Source of the DNA: Xiphydria camelus
Taxonomy: Eukaryota; Arthropoda; Insecta; Hymenoptera; Xiphydriidae
Reading direction: 5' to 3'
Assembly (NCBI GenBank): GCA_963678675.1
Contig: OY783197.1
Coordinates: 3,010,400 to 3,074,399 of the forward strand
DNA: 64,000 bases
Positions 1-12,083 of the stretch are shown in pieces. The notes under the pieces are model-generated. The model was not told where the DNA came from, searched no databases, and saw only the letters and a list, made by a program, of their open reading frames with translations. Made by a program: the position numbers and the translations under genes. The stretch's first letter is position 1; every line of letters starts with the position of its first letter.

Positions 1-1256
1 TAAACGCTATCTAGGAACGAATAACACGTAGTGAAATTATGTGGACGAGAGATTGTCGCGAGGAGTCGTAGACGTCGAAGCGATCTAGTGCGTCCCACGA
101 TTTGCTGATGGACCCACTTCGCGCGCGCGCGCGCGCGAACTCGTCCGGAAAATGCGCCGTTTTTACACAATTTGTAGCGAAATCGGTCGCGCGGCAATCG
201 TGCGGACTCTCGGCGGCTGCAGCGGATGCACACGTCAAACGTGGACACGAGATAAAAAGAAGTAAAGAGATGAGAGCGAGGAAAAATTGCTTACGGCGGC
301 TGTGTGGTGCTATATTTCCCGTGCCATGAATCGTGGGACGGATTCTAGAGTAATATATTCGTTGTATCAAATGCGAATGAATGCGATTCTCGGAGTGCGA
401 GAGGAATAAAGTGACTTTGATCGTGTTCTAGATTACGAGGAAAAAAAAAAAAATATTTCATTCTCATTCTGTGATGACTGTCTGAATATAAAATGTTTAC
501 ATGAATTCAAGCTAACGATCGATGAAATAAATTAGCGAATAAAGATTAATTAATAGTCGTTATACTAATTGCGCAAAGAACCCGTAGCCGTTAAGGGATG
601 GGCGCGGTGCGCGCGCGCGCATTCGCCGATGCGAGCGCGGGCGTTGCGCGATGTCAGTGTGATTATATTCGGCCGAAGATCCGTCGCGGAGCGCAAGCGT
701 CGCCCTCCCCAGCGATTCAATCCGAAGGCGCGTTCGCGGAGCCAGATTTTCTCTTCCACCGCGGAATATCTCCTGATTTGTATTCCCGCACCACCGTACC
801 GTCGCCGCTGGAGCGCGGACGATTTATTTTTCTATCGGGTATCGCGCCGCTTGCGCGACGCGCGGATGAGAATCCACCGCGGCTCGTCGGATCGATCGCA
901 CGCGTCGTTCGAGGCGGAAATACCGTGAAATTCGGATACACAGACTAACGCGCGTTAACACGGAATCGTTTAGCAACTATCGAGCGTACGTAATACATTA
1001 AAAACACAGAAACTACAAAAATTCTATTACGATTGCAAATTGACTACGAAAGCAAACGATACGAAAACCACTGTATCATAGAGTTTTATGTAACTAAAGT
1101 GGTAGTCGTACGACTATATAATTATGATGATACAATAAAAACTTACCGTATGTCTTATATATAATCAATGTGCTTTGTTATTGTGTGTATGCGCTTTTTT
1201 CGCGATGGGAACGCAGGGAGCTACGCAAAGACACGACGAGATAGTTTCTGTGTTCA
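1..1256. other. Intergenic, two CpG-rich blocks
   Basis: No gene can be supported here. Two blocks (about 100-230 and 595-930) are rich in CG dinucleotides, including a CGCG run near 120-137. They could be promoter or first-exon DNA of a neighbour outside the window. Open frames across them on both strands overlap each other and resemble no family I know, as expected for GC-rich DNA with few stops. The rest is AT-rich and featureless. Confidence 0.5.
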
Positions 1257-1262
1257 TTTATT
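1257..1262 (-). promoter_or_regulatory. Probable polyadenylation signal of DDX1
   Basis: An AATAAA hexamer reads on the minus strand about 90 nt downstream of the DDX1 stop codon, a normal spacing for a short 3' UTR. Seen directly; its use is inferred. Confidence 0.5.
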
Positions 1263-1352
1263 TCAGTAGTTATAAATAGGTATGCGCACGCGGTACGGGA
1301 AAGACCCGAGGCAAATAGGGCGAAGCGTAAACGAAAAGCTAGGAAGATACGT

Positions 1353-4300
1353 TTAACAAACGGCTGTGAATTTTTTCAAATGTATCAGTTGCGCCTTCGA
1401 CTCCAAGGATGCGAGCTCGGAAACGATAGGAGCCATCTGTTGTACGTGGTTTTGATAATTGGAACCTAAACAAAACGTGGTGCGATTGTTAATGGAACGA
1501 TTATACAGGCCGGACCAGAAATGCTGTCCCAGAAGTAGAGTGAGATAAAGATAGGAAGTAATCATTAGATGCGATTGGTACTCGTCAGAGAATTAGAGGA
1601 AGGATGTAAGTTTTTGAGGAAATATCGGTAGTAGCGATAAAAAATGTGACTAAGCCCTTTCAAGCGGTAATTTTGAGAAATGAGGATACCATTGATAACT
1701 ATTACAAATTTGAAGTTAAATCCTCTGAGCAAGGGCGACTATCCCTTTTGCATAAAAAAAGGAACGAGAACTCGGAAAGCTCGTCTTTAAGAAAAATCGA
1801 AAACGCTGATTTCGAAGAAAAAAAAAGATAAGAAATTCTATCTTTATCCCCCGAGCAGCAATGACCACCTATTGCAAAAAAATGGACAAAAGTGTTGATA
1901 CACTTTGATACAAATAATCTTCATTCACTCGGAATCGAACATTGGAGCTCCATAAGGCCGAGCCTCATTTCTCAAACTTACCATCTAAAGGGGCTGAGTC
2001 ATATTTCTTATCGCTGCTACCGATGCTTGCTTAAAAATTTACATCTCTTCTCTAATTTTCTGAAAAGTTCCAATCGCATCTAATGATTCCCTCCTATTCT
2101 TATTTCAATCTACTTTTAGGACTGCTTTTCTGGTCCAGTCTGTAAAGTGTGTGTGTTTGAACGTGCGTCGATACGCGTTACTTACCCGAAGAAACCTTTT
2201 TCTCGCCATAGACGACTTTCCCGTCGAACTCGTTCATAGGTACTTTCATGTCCGGTTCGATTTGCTGGATGGTTACGTTCAAGTGTTCTTCGATGTCCGC
2301 GAGGTACTGTTGGAAAGAGAAGTCATTTTCGTTACGCCATTACTTATTTTAACCAACCCAATACTTTAAACGAAATATTATTGCAGGTAGATAAAGTAGG
2401 GGTTGCAGTACAATTTTATTTAAAAAAACTGATCCTCTTAACCCTTTTCACGTAATTCGAAACGATGAGAAGACACACTCAACTGAGAAGCTGAACAATA
2501 AGTGATTTTAGAGGAAAAATATCGAGTTGCAGGGGAAAATCGCGAGTCTCTTAAGGTGAAAAACTGTGAAGGGAACACACTGTGAAGCCTGAAAATACGT
2601 ACTCTAGGTTCGTTGTACCAAACGCAGCAGCCGCCTTGATCGGTAAGATTCGTATTGTTGCAGTTTCTCCCTCGCGAGGAGCACCACTCCCCGTGATACC
2701 AGACTTTTTCCGGCACGTTGCTGACTAAGGAAAAGGCCAGTCCCATTCGTTCCGCCCGGCCGACCCTTCCTATACGATGGACGTAGTTGGACTTTTCGTC
2801 AGGGAGAGTCATATTGATCACTGTCGAGTAAATCTTTGTGAGTTGCGAGCGCAAGAGAAATGATTTCGGTACGAGCGACAATCTATTCGTCGTCTCTCGC
2901 GCTACTCACTGAAGGGCAATCCAGTGATATCCAATCCCCTGGCAGCCACATCGGTGCATATGAGATATTTCACTTCCTGCCTCTTGAATTTCTCCAGGTT
3001 GCCTTTGCGCTCCTGCGGCTTTCTGTCGCCGTGGAGGCACACGCAGGAAAACTCACCGCCGCCGACCTGCTTCAGGTAACGCTCCAAGTTGTCGCAATCG
3101 ATCTTCGTTCGACAGAAAATGATTGCGCGATCCATCCTGTGAGTTTTAATCGCGCGAACGCAATACTCGCCCTTCAAGATCTTCGTCGCCTCCGACAGCG
3201 CCTCTGCGAATTAAGGATTCGCTCGAAGGAAAGGAAGGAAACATGTGAGGGGTGTTAAAAATCTCTCGAGAAAGGCTCTCTTACCGGCGGTGTTACTTCC
3301 GGCCTTTACGCGATCCCTGTAGTGCACACCATCGGTTTGGATGTGCATTTTCAGATGCTGCCAGCTCTGGTCCTTTTGCGGATCGACCGTGACGACGACG
3401 TGATGGACAGTCTCGGGCACGGCATCCTCGCCCTTCAAATCCACCCAGGTGGGGAAGTGCATGAGACGTTCCTGCGCGAGACAAACGTAATCGCGATTAA
3501 CCCATAGATGCATGCGTGAAAGATTTCCGGTGCACACTGAGGGGAAAAGTTGGTTGAAAGATTTAGTTGGTTTAAATTAGTCGAAACAACGATACATTTA
3601 TTTGAGTTAAGGAAATCGTGTTTATATCGATACTCGTTTATTCACGGCAAATATAAGCGTAATCAATGTGAGTAAATATTAGTCACACTGAAAAAATACT
3701 TGGCCAACTGCGCGTATTATAAATAGTCATATACGGCGAGCTAAACATATAAAGTTGTAGCAACTAAATATCTACTTACCGTGATTAAATATATATTAGT
3801 TTTGAATGAACGGGTAGTCAACAGAAAACTAATTATCTAAACTAAGGAAGTATTTAATTGCTTCGAATAATTCAAACCAAATATGTAAATCGATTCAACC
3901 AATTTTTGTTCTCGGTGGAGTTAATAAATGTAATTTCAAATGCGGTGAAATAAATATTTCGTTGAGGCGCGAAAAAATGTATTGTATATTAATTATTGAA
4001 GTATTTATTTCATTCAAACGGTTGTCTCGAAGGATCCAATTATGCCAAATAAATATCGTAATAATTAACAAACATTTACTTGGTCCAACAAAACGTTTAC
4101 TTCGCCAATTTCGATTAAACTAATTTTTTTTCTTAGTGTACGCGTGTACGATTTGATATTACTTACAGCCATCTTCTTCACTTCAAACGAGTGTAACGTA
4201 GCGGAGCATACTATCATCTGCAGTCTCTTGGAGTCACAGGTGATTTTGGGTATCTGTCTGTGCAAGCGATCAATCAATTCCGTGTAACCTTGCTTCAGTA

Positions 4301-7300
4301 AACCGTCGGCTTCGTCGAGCACGAAAAATCTGCAGTTATACAGAATAGGTGCTAGCTTTATTATAGAATTTTCTGACTATTTCAAATCAAATTTTGCAAG
4401 TATTCTCTGATATTTTTCTTCGTATTAGGAGTTTTGCATAATCAAATCAACAAAGCTATAAATAACTGCCATACGAGAATACGACCCTGTTGAAAAGAAC
4501 CCATAACATGATAAAATCCAAACTTCCCTGACATTTCCCGGTTTTACAGATCCGTAGCCACCCTCTTATTTACATCAGACCGACACCTTCCCGTTTTACC
4601 TGCAGTGAGACAGCGCCAAGTAACCACCCTGGATAAGATCCTCTAGACGACCGGGAGTCCCGACGACTATATCTACCCCCGAATGCAACGAAGCGATTTG
4701 ATCCTTCACGTTGACGCCGCCGATGACGAGCAGGTCCCTGATAACCGGGTTCTTCAAGTGAACCTTAAACTGAGAAGAAAGCGAGATCGTTCTTTGAAAG
4801 AGGAAACGAACGCTTCGCCGTTGGACAGATCACGCTCGCACACCTTCTGTATCTGATTGAAAGTCTGCTCCGCGAGTTCGCGAGACGGTTCGATTATGAT
4901 CGCCTGCGGTGCGTTGTTGAGCGGCTTGGAACCCTCCGCAGACTGCGCCTTATTGCTGCTGACGGGGTTGTGCTTTATACGATCTTTCGGAGCCGCGGAT
5001 ACCGCCACGAAGCCAGCGGGGGGTGCGTGCTTGAAGGGTTGGGCGCCGAAATTGAACGACATCTCGGCGTTCTTCAGTACCACCGCGGGATAGTACGTCT
5101 GCGACTTCTGTTGGGCGTTCAAGGCGAAAGCGCGGCCCAAGTCGACGCCGTTCTTGGTAAATCGAATCTCCCCGATCGTCAAGTCCAGGAGGCAACCGAT
5201 TACGTCGTGCATTCCAAACGGCTCCCCGTAGTCGTCGAATTGCCTGGCATTCGACTTCTTCCCGGTGCCACCGAATCCGTAGCCGAATTTGTCGGTCCCC
5301 AGGTCCAGGCTCGCCTGTTTTCGCAACACGGAGACCGTCGATTCGCGAATTTGTAAAGTCGGAGAGCCGAGATCCTCTTAGACGGATAATTATACCTGGG
5401 AAGCAGACCATCCCACTCTGCACAAGCCTTCGTCGGTGACAGTGGCTTCGTAATAATACTTCCCGTCTCCCTGCACTCCCTTATTTGCGCGACAACCGTG
5501 CCACTCGCGCTGCTCGCGACTTTGGCACCGCAAACCGTCCGGCGTCACGGCCAGTGCCCTGCCCCTGTCGAACAAGCTTAAGCTCCAAGTCGGGGCTGTG
5601 GAGAAGATCGAATCGTGGGATCGAATATCTCTGCCGCATCTTTCGAATACACTGGGAAAAACAATTGCTGGTACCAAAAAAGTGTCTTCTTCAGTCAAGA
5701 ACATGATAGCAGGCTTTATAGTGTATTTACTATTCTCCCCTTCACTCCTGAAAATAACTACAAGATTCATTGTAGGATCTTGCGAGAACGTTGTAAGATC
5801 GTACTAGATCAGAGAAAGATCTTTTAAGATCATCACACAGGGTGTCTAGCGATTAGCGATGACAAATTTCTGTGATATTTCCCATGATCTTTAGGCGAAA
5901 TTTCTTCATTTTTTCCATGATCGCACCTGTGACTTTTAAAGACGTGTTTATACAGAGTTTTCTGCTGAAGTAAAAATAAGTTTGTTTCAATAATACCGGG
6001 AGTAACTCTCACTGTTTTCTGCCGTTGATCTCATTCGCGGGCATTAAAGCAAAATTCACCGACTGTACTTCTAACATATCCGGCATCCGGAAATCATGTT
6101 AAATCAATGATTCCTTACATGGCTCTATATTTTCAAATTCTAAAAAAATTCGGATAAGATACTATCCTGCTTAATGTACGAAGAAAATGGGTCCCTTGAT
6201 GTCAAAAAACCCGCCTTAATATACGAAGCCAGTCCATTTACCACGTGTCTTTAAGAAAGGAAGGGAGGGAGTAAATTTATGACATGTGTTTGTTTGCCAA
6301 AAAATGTTCTTAATTTTCATAAAGTATTTTGCCCTGTTTTAAGCAGAAAGAAACAGAACTGTACTAATTAAATATCTTAATTTATGTTTTTAAAGTGTTA
6401 GCAATAGTTTTGTGTTATTGTTTTTTTCAGTTAGTCAGAGACTAATCTGAATACAGGCATTTTTGTATTATAAAAAAACAGTAAGTCAATAAAATTTTGT
6501 AAGAAATAACAAAATTACAAAAACATCCCTCATTTGCTGTTAAATATTGGTGTTTCATCGCATGTCTTAAAAATTGTTTTTTTTTTAAAACCATTGCACG
6601 TTTCCTAATTTCTGGTAAGTCTTTCCTAATCAAAATTGTCGCTTCTTCTTGCTCAAATTTCCCCTATTTCCTCTAAAATTAAATAAATAAGGGCTGTTAA
6701 GCCTGCGATATAATTTCAGGACAAGCCATGGTTTTTTTTCAAGCAAAAATACATTTGATAGACTCTAGTAATTGTTTCTTTTTGCACACAAAGAATTTCT
6801 CGTTCCACACAACCCTATTCTTGAATCAAGAATATATATTCTTTGATCAAGAATCTGTATTCTTATAAAATTTCTAAGATCATATGTTCTTGATTCAAGA
6901 AAAATTCTTTTGACACTAGCAATTATTTCTCTCAGTGTATCTGACCAAAGAGTTGTTCCATACACGTCTGCACACTGGTGGACGCTTTCGATCCTTTCCC
7001 AGACTCCAAATCCTTCAGCGTCTCCCAAACTATCTGTATGATCGGCAGGCAAAACGCGCCAGTTTTCCCACTTCCAGTCTCTGCTGCCATCAGGACATCC
7101 CCGCCGCCCAAAATTAATGGAATCGCCTCGGACTGAACATCCGTTGGTAATCTGGTAAGCGATATTTTTATTCTTATTTATATCACAAAACTCTGAAATA
7201 ATAACTCGAGCATACGGAAGCATTTTTTTTAACTTACCCCCAGTCCATTTCGTCGACAGCTTTCGCTATTTCGGGTAGAACGCCCATTTCTAAAACGTCA

Positions 7301-7477
7301 AATACGAATTCTGAGATGAGCTTTGTTATGATTTCGTATGTAAATTAATCACAGATGAATATTAAATAGAACAGGCGAAGAAGAAACGTTTATGATAAAT
7401 AAGCTTCCGAAGAAATTATAACTATAAATTAATGTGTAAATAACGTAGAATACACGTGTACCTTCGAACGCTGCCAT
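1353..7477 (-). CDS. DDX1: ATP-dependent RNA helicase DDX1, 12 exons, complete
   Basis: DEAD-box helicase with a SPRY domain inserted in the first RecA lobe, the DDX1 hallmark. The family acts in tRNA ligase complexes, RNA 3'-end processing and DNA-break repair. Exons on the minus strand: 7477-7462, 7289-7238, 7151-6946, 5595-5396, 5314-4844, 4769-4600, 4329-4167, 3471-3285, 3203-2910, 2820-2603, 2306-2186, 1465-1353. All phases join and give 736 residues (human about 740). Visible motifs: AETGSGKT (Walker A, 46-53), the SPRY region with EWHGCRA and [31 protein letters not shown] (about 376-381), CSATLHS, and [15 protein letters not shown] (from about 599). Exon 1 codes only 16 nt. The donor of exon 3 (gtcaga) is weak, but the SPRY reading frame requires it. 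The start is the only Met giving the conserved N-terminus. The assignment is not in doubt. Confidence 0.97.
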
Positions 7478-8409
7478 CCCAAATCGGAACTATTTCGTTC
7501 TTGCAATATTGGAGGAAAAACAGCTGATAACCCTCTCGAGAATGACAATCTGGAGCACTAGTTAAAGGTAACAATTGTCTTCTTCGGTTTAAATCTCGTA
7601 TTTTGGATTCATTCTCACGTGGAAGGGAAACATGAGTATGAATATTTTACGGTGACAGAAAAAACATCGGCTTTGCAAACTACAGAATATCTATTTTTTA
7701 AAAATGCGCCGGTCGCTGAAATATCCTTCACATGTGGTTCGCCCGAAGATACCTCAGCAGATTCTAGATTGATACGCTCCTGATCATCAAACGTATAGGT
7801 GCCGTATGATTGGTCCGAAATACTTACAGTACCGGGATTGCCCGGTATTGTGCTTCTAGCAAAAATCCCTATATCCTGATATCAGGCAATCAGCTTGGTA
7901 AAAATTCTTAGGGCTATTTTCACTAACTTTGATGACCCGTTAAAACTACGAGTTTTGCATGAGCTTTCTGTGTGTGGTTTAGTACCGCTCTGAGGCCCCT
8001 TTCTCGAACTCAATCGTATATTTGCGTGAACGCATCTTATTGAATAGACCAATCAGGATCAAGTATTCCGTTGTCCGTAACCCCACCACGCTTGGGTGGT
8101 CATCCGCGGGTGTTGGCGTCTCGTCTGCTAGTGCAGTTTGGCTTTGGTGTCATTTTTTGATACGAGGAAAAAATGATATTGCGCTTCCCGCAAAGAAGGG
8201 TAAGTGTTAATACTTAATGTAATGAAATTATCATCAAAAGGGGTATGTGGATCAAAAAGTTTTATTATTTTCTCATATCCTTGTATTTCATATGGTTACA
8301 GGTCTAGCGCTCAGTTATGTTCATGGAACTGTAAACTAGCTCTCCTCGCGATGTTAGGAGTCGTCGGAGGTTGCAGAGATGGCAGCATATAATAATAACC
8401 AATTAAAAG
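7478..8409. other. Intergenic, upstream of DDX1
   Basis: About 930 bp 5' of the DDX1 start. It presumably contains the DDX1 promoter, but I see no clear TATA box. A MITE fragment lies at 7992-8078. Short open frames at 8022-8392 are unconvincing. Confidence 0.4.
7992..8078. repeat. Fragment of a TTTCTCGA-ended MITE
   Basis: The segment starts GGCCCCTTTCTCGAACTC and continues through ATAGACCAATCAGGATCAAG. The fuller element at 38634-38790 carries the same end and, on its opposite strand, the same core (aacggaatacttgatcctga, then ttggtctattggg). This copy has lost its far end. Confidence 0.6.
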
Positions 8410-8660
8410 TTTTAATCACTCCGGATTTATTCAAACGTGCGAGACCAGAGAATTATTTGAAGACCATAATTAAAATGGCAAACAGCACTATTTCCCTTTC
8501 TCATAAACCACGGCACGAGAATGTAGCTAGTATTGACACATAGTCCGAGATTGAACGCGCGAGCGTTATAAAGATAATAAAATTGATTTTAAGACGGATG
8601 AAAGTACACGATTATAACGCGAATTCACTATTTGACAGTCGCGCACAAACTAATAGTCCA
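8410..8660. repeat. Diverged relative of the palindrome arm ends
   Basis: The block matches, with substitutions and rearranged order, sequence of the right palindrome arm read on the same strand. Matching pieces are a CTCCGGATTTATT segment (also near 36920), a TATTGACACATAGTCCGAG segment (near 35155 and 37050), and a CACTATTTGACAGTCGCGCA segment (near 36855). It lies outside the palindrome, so the arm-end sequence belongs to a dispersed repeat family. Confidence 0.6.
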
Positions 8661-8669
8661 CAGTACAGG

Positions 8670-8692
8670 CCCCCCCCCCCCCCCCCCCCCCC
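8670..8692 (+). repeat. 23-nt poly-C run
   Basis: An uninterrupted run of 23 C abuts the arm-end relative. Such runs are common replication-slippage or read-collapse points, and the G-strand could form a quadruplex. The length in the assembly may not be exact. Confidence 0.9.
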
Positions 8693-8799
8693 GGAGAGAT
8701 GATTACCACATACCTTATACTTCGCGATGAGCTTCGGTTTGACGAGTGTACCATACTTTTCCTCTGCGACTTTTCACGATTCCTCTGCTTTTCCGCTCT

Positions 8800-9240
8800 G
8801 GAAAGTCTCAGACATGGCGATTTCCCGGGGTCTTAAAAACTCACGACCACATGTTTTTATTTTAGCTTAATTTACTGCAAATTTCGTTTCAAATGCGAAT
8901 TTAAATTTGTCCGACAAAAATTTTTCCGCTATTGGCGTGTCTACCGTCCTAAACAGGGAAAGATGACAGGGTATTGAAAACCAATGACCACATACGTCCT
9001 TTTTGGATGAATTGCTTGTGAATTATTAGTAAAATCAAAATGTATTGTTGTCCGACAAATTTCAGGCCGCGTTTTTCCAGTCCGACAGCGGAAAGTCGGA
9101 AACTTCACAGGGTATCGAAAACCGATTACCACATGTCGGACAAAAGTACCAGACAATAGAAAATTCTTGTTTTCAACAAAAATCAGAATGACCGACAAAA
9201 ATACATCTACGAATTCTTAGTCCGACAAAAAAAGTGCAAA
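8800..9240. repeat. Degenerate ~150-bp tandem repeat with GTCCGAC motifs
   Basis: Three diverged units share the order: a TCCGC-like start, a GGGTATTGAAAACC or similar block, then GACCACATA/ATTACCACATG. They begin near 8800, 8925 and 9065 and are interspersed with TTGTCCGACAAA motifs. The same TTGTCCGACAA motif recurs inside ALG8 intron 6 (about 41161-41203), so this is a dispersed repeat. No coding potential. Confidence 0.45.
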
Positions 9241-9457
9241 AATTTCGACCACACTACATCATTACTCCAGGTGAAGTGAATAAATACATTTTCAATGTTT
9301 TTTTTGCACTGAGTACTGCGATGACATACAGAGTTGCGATATATATTATTGGAAAAGCCGGGAAAAAATTAAAAAATCTTACGGTTATATTCTAGATATA
9401 GGAATATTATTACAAATATAAACAAATACATTTTTTTTTAATTTTACATCATGCACA

Positions 9458-11030
9458 CTATTCGGTTTCGCTTGATGTTTCATTTTCATCGCTACTGCAC
9501 GTTTCATCACACTCATCTTCACCTTCACTTTGATCTGTTTCTGAAAAGAAAAAAAAGAACAAATCTACATAATATAGAATATTTTATTATTATTGGAATA
9601 AATAAAGCAATATATGAATAGAATAAATATACCTTGATTATCGGTATATAATTGACCTAATGATGGACTTTCTGATCCATCGAACCAATAAAACTGATAT
9701 TTATTGTCAATCAAACTCCAACCGCACTCGGCGGGATCTTTTTCTGTGGGTGTTCTCAAAAATGACTTGCACCAAATACTGCTGAGGTATATAGTTCTTC
9801 TAATCTGCTGAAGTAACTCTTGTTTTGTTGGTGGTAAACATGATGCATCGTATCCAACAATTTTCTTTTTTAAAATGCTTTCAGAATCACTTCGATAGTT
9901 GTATCCTTTTTTAAAAAGTTCATACCGCCCTTGGTTTACGTCTCTTGATTTCAAAGAATACATTCTGCATACAAATTCTTCAATAGATTTGAACACCTCA
10001 CTTGAAAAATCTATTTGCGATGGTGAAATCTGAATCAGCGTGATGAACGCTTCTTGATCATCAATACATTCAATATCTATTTTTGATGATATCACGTACA
10101 ACTTGAGACCCAAAGTTATAAATTTTATTTCACTTTTGAAGAACTGCTGTAGGTAAGCTTTTAAATTACCAGTATTGAAGAAACTAGAGCCGTAATCCAT
10201 GTCTTCAATTTCATGAAGTTCTCGCAAAAATTCGACCAAACAATTTTTTATGTGGCGTAAGGATAAAACTCGCAAATTTTCTATGACTTCGCACGTAATA
10301 TATTCAGCCAGTCTACTTCGAGCAAGCTTATAAATATCACGTTTGGCAGCCCAGATGTTAGTGTCTGGACGGTTTATATACTTCTTATATTTTGAAAAAT
10401 ATTGCAAGTGACAAGGACCGTGATAACACACACTTTCTCGTGCGACTAAGTTTTCATCAGCAATTTTTTGTAACATATCAATGTCGCTCATTTCTGTAGC
10501 ATACTTTTTTATGGTTGACAAGCATGATTGTTTGTCTTTAATTCGTCGGCAAAAAACTTTCTTATAGTTGCGAGTGATACAAATTTTGTTGCAAAAAAAG
10601 CACGCTTCAGCCGATTCTTCATTTGAGAAACTTTCCACAGTAGCATTGGAGTCATCATCATTTTCTACGTAAGTGCTACTACCATGTTCTTCAATAATAC
10701 ATCTGTCGCTCATCAATCTGGAAATAGTATTTGTATTTTAACAAATTGAGAACAATGTTGCTTAAAATAGCCAATGTAGTTATTAAAATATACACTTACT
10801 CAGATGTGCTATGTTCATCAATTTTTGTTGGATCATTAATAGAAGAATCAAGTTCCCTTCGCAAAAAACGGACTGATATTCTACAAAAAAAAAATAATAT
10901 TCATTTATTTTTGAAAGTTTATTATAACAAAAAGAGAGTACGAAACCTTGAATTGGAAGTTCCTGGATTAGACGTGACTTCAGATACTATACTAGTATTT
11001 GCTGCTGGCGATGCAGTAGATGATTCGGAA
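9458..11030 (-). CDS. Uncharacterised Cys/His-containing arthropod-type protein, 5' end missing
   Basis: I do not recognise a named family. Four joined exons: 11030-10947, 10880-10800, 10717-9633 and 9540-9458, all with GT/AG ends and matching phases. They code about 445 residues with no start codon inside the first visible exon. The N-terminal part is Ser/Thr/acidic. A Cys pair (ACFFCNKIC) and later a VCYHGPCHLQYF block look zinc-binding. The C-terminal region ends WSLIDNKYQFYWFDG, followed by a strongly acidic Glu/Asp/Ser tail and stop. Proteins of this general look are common as multi-copy hypotheticals in arthropods and may derive from transposons; that is inference. The upstream acceptor lies only about 60 bp from the palindrome border at 11089, and no first exon is visible, so the gene may be truncated by it. 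Confidence 0.7.
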
Positions 11031-11088
11031 CTGTAAATGGTAATTCGTTTCGTTCAATGTGATTTACAAAAAAACATTGCCATCACAA

Positions 11089-12083
11089 TGGAAGCAGCAC
11101 ATTCTGCCATTTTAGTTCCAATTGCACTCGTATCGAGCAGTAATTCTCTCTAATTCGTCTACATATCACTCGATGTGATAACTCTCAGATTTCATCGATC
11201 AAATTAATCGGTGCGTTATTAACAGACTCTAATATTGAAATAAAGAATCTATGGATGTGTCATATAATGCATTAGTAACAAATTCTATTACTTTGAGAGA
11301 AAGAATATCCTCTGAATAATACTTAGCGTATATTCGACGGTCAGTAATTTCGACGGAACGAGTTCTCGTTCTTGCGCAACTCCCTCCCCAGCGCCACTCT
11401 CAGAAAGATGGCCACCGTGTGTCAGTCTAGTTGCGATCGCTGAGTCGAGTGGTTCGCTCTCCACGCTCGCGCGTTCAATCTCGGCCTACCAATCTCGGAT
11501 TATGTGTTAATACTACCAGTGCACGGGATTCCGGGTTCAGTGACATTCTCGTTCCGTGGATTATTGGAAAAGCATAGTGCTGTGTGTTATTCTAATTACG
11601 GTCGACTAATAAATCTCCGGTCTCACACGTTTTAATAAATCCGGAGTATAGTGTAGTTACCGTCATCCGTACCGTTTCGTACTCGTCATTTGTTTGTGCG
11701 CGACTGTCAAATAGTGAACTCGCGTTATAATCATGTACGTCTTAAGTTTAATTTAATTATCTTTAGAAGTGCTCTTGTTGTCTCGGTGGTGTTTTCAGTA
11801 TATTTTCGAGTATTTAATCAAATAAAAATATCTTCCCAAAGTGAAAAATAAATTGAAAATATCGATGCAAGGACCGGAGAATTAACTATTATATTCCATT
11901 TGTCGACTGTAATTAGAATGACACACGAGATTATTTCACTTTTCCAATAATCCACGGTACGAGAATGTCACCGAACCCGCGCACTGATAGGAACTGCTCG
12001 CGCTCAATCGCCTTCAAAGGTATGCAGGTTCTCTGATTTCTTGTCTTCTTCAAGCCGCTGCTTAAAATGTACCGTGGCACGAG
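11089..12083 (+). repeat. Arm-end module, left
   Basis: Outer kilobase of the left arm. It contains a block reading GATGGCCACCGTGTGTCAGT, then TTGCGATCGCTGAG, then GCGCGTTCAATCTCGG. Related blocks occur inside the arm (13270-13410, 18070-18180) and outside the palindrome (8410-8660, 38090-38220, 38560-38633). No open frame of note. It resembles a repetitive-element terminus or leader, but no LTR ends, primer site or TIR is clear. Confidence 0.6.

Noticed and set aside
102..948. Overlapping open frames on both strands in CpG-rich DNA
   Set aside because: No recognisable domains; frames overlap each other and low stop density is expected at this composition.
9458..11030. Possibility that the Cys/His gene is a DNA-transposon transposase
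   Set aside because: No catalytic DDE/DDD pattern or terminal inverted repeats could be seen; left as uncharacterised.
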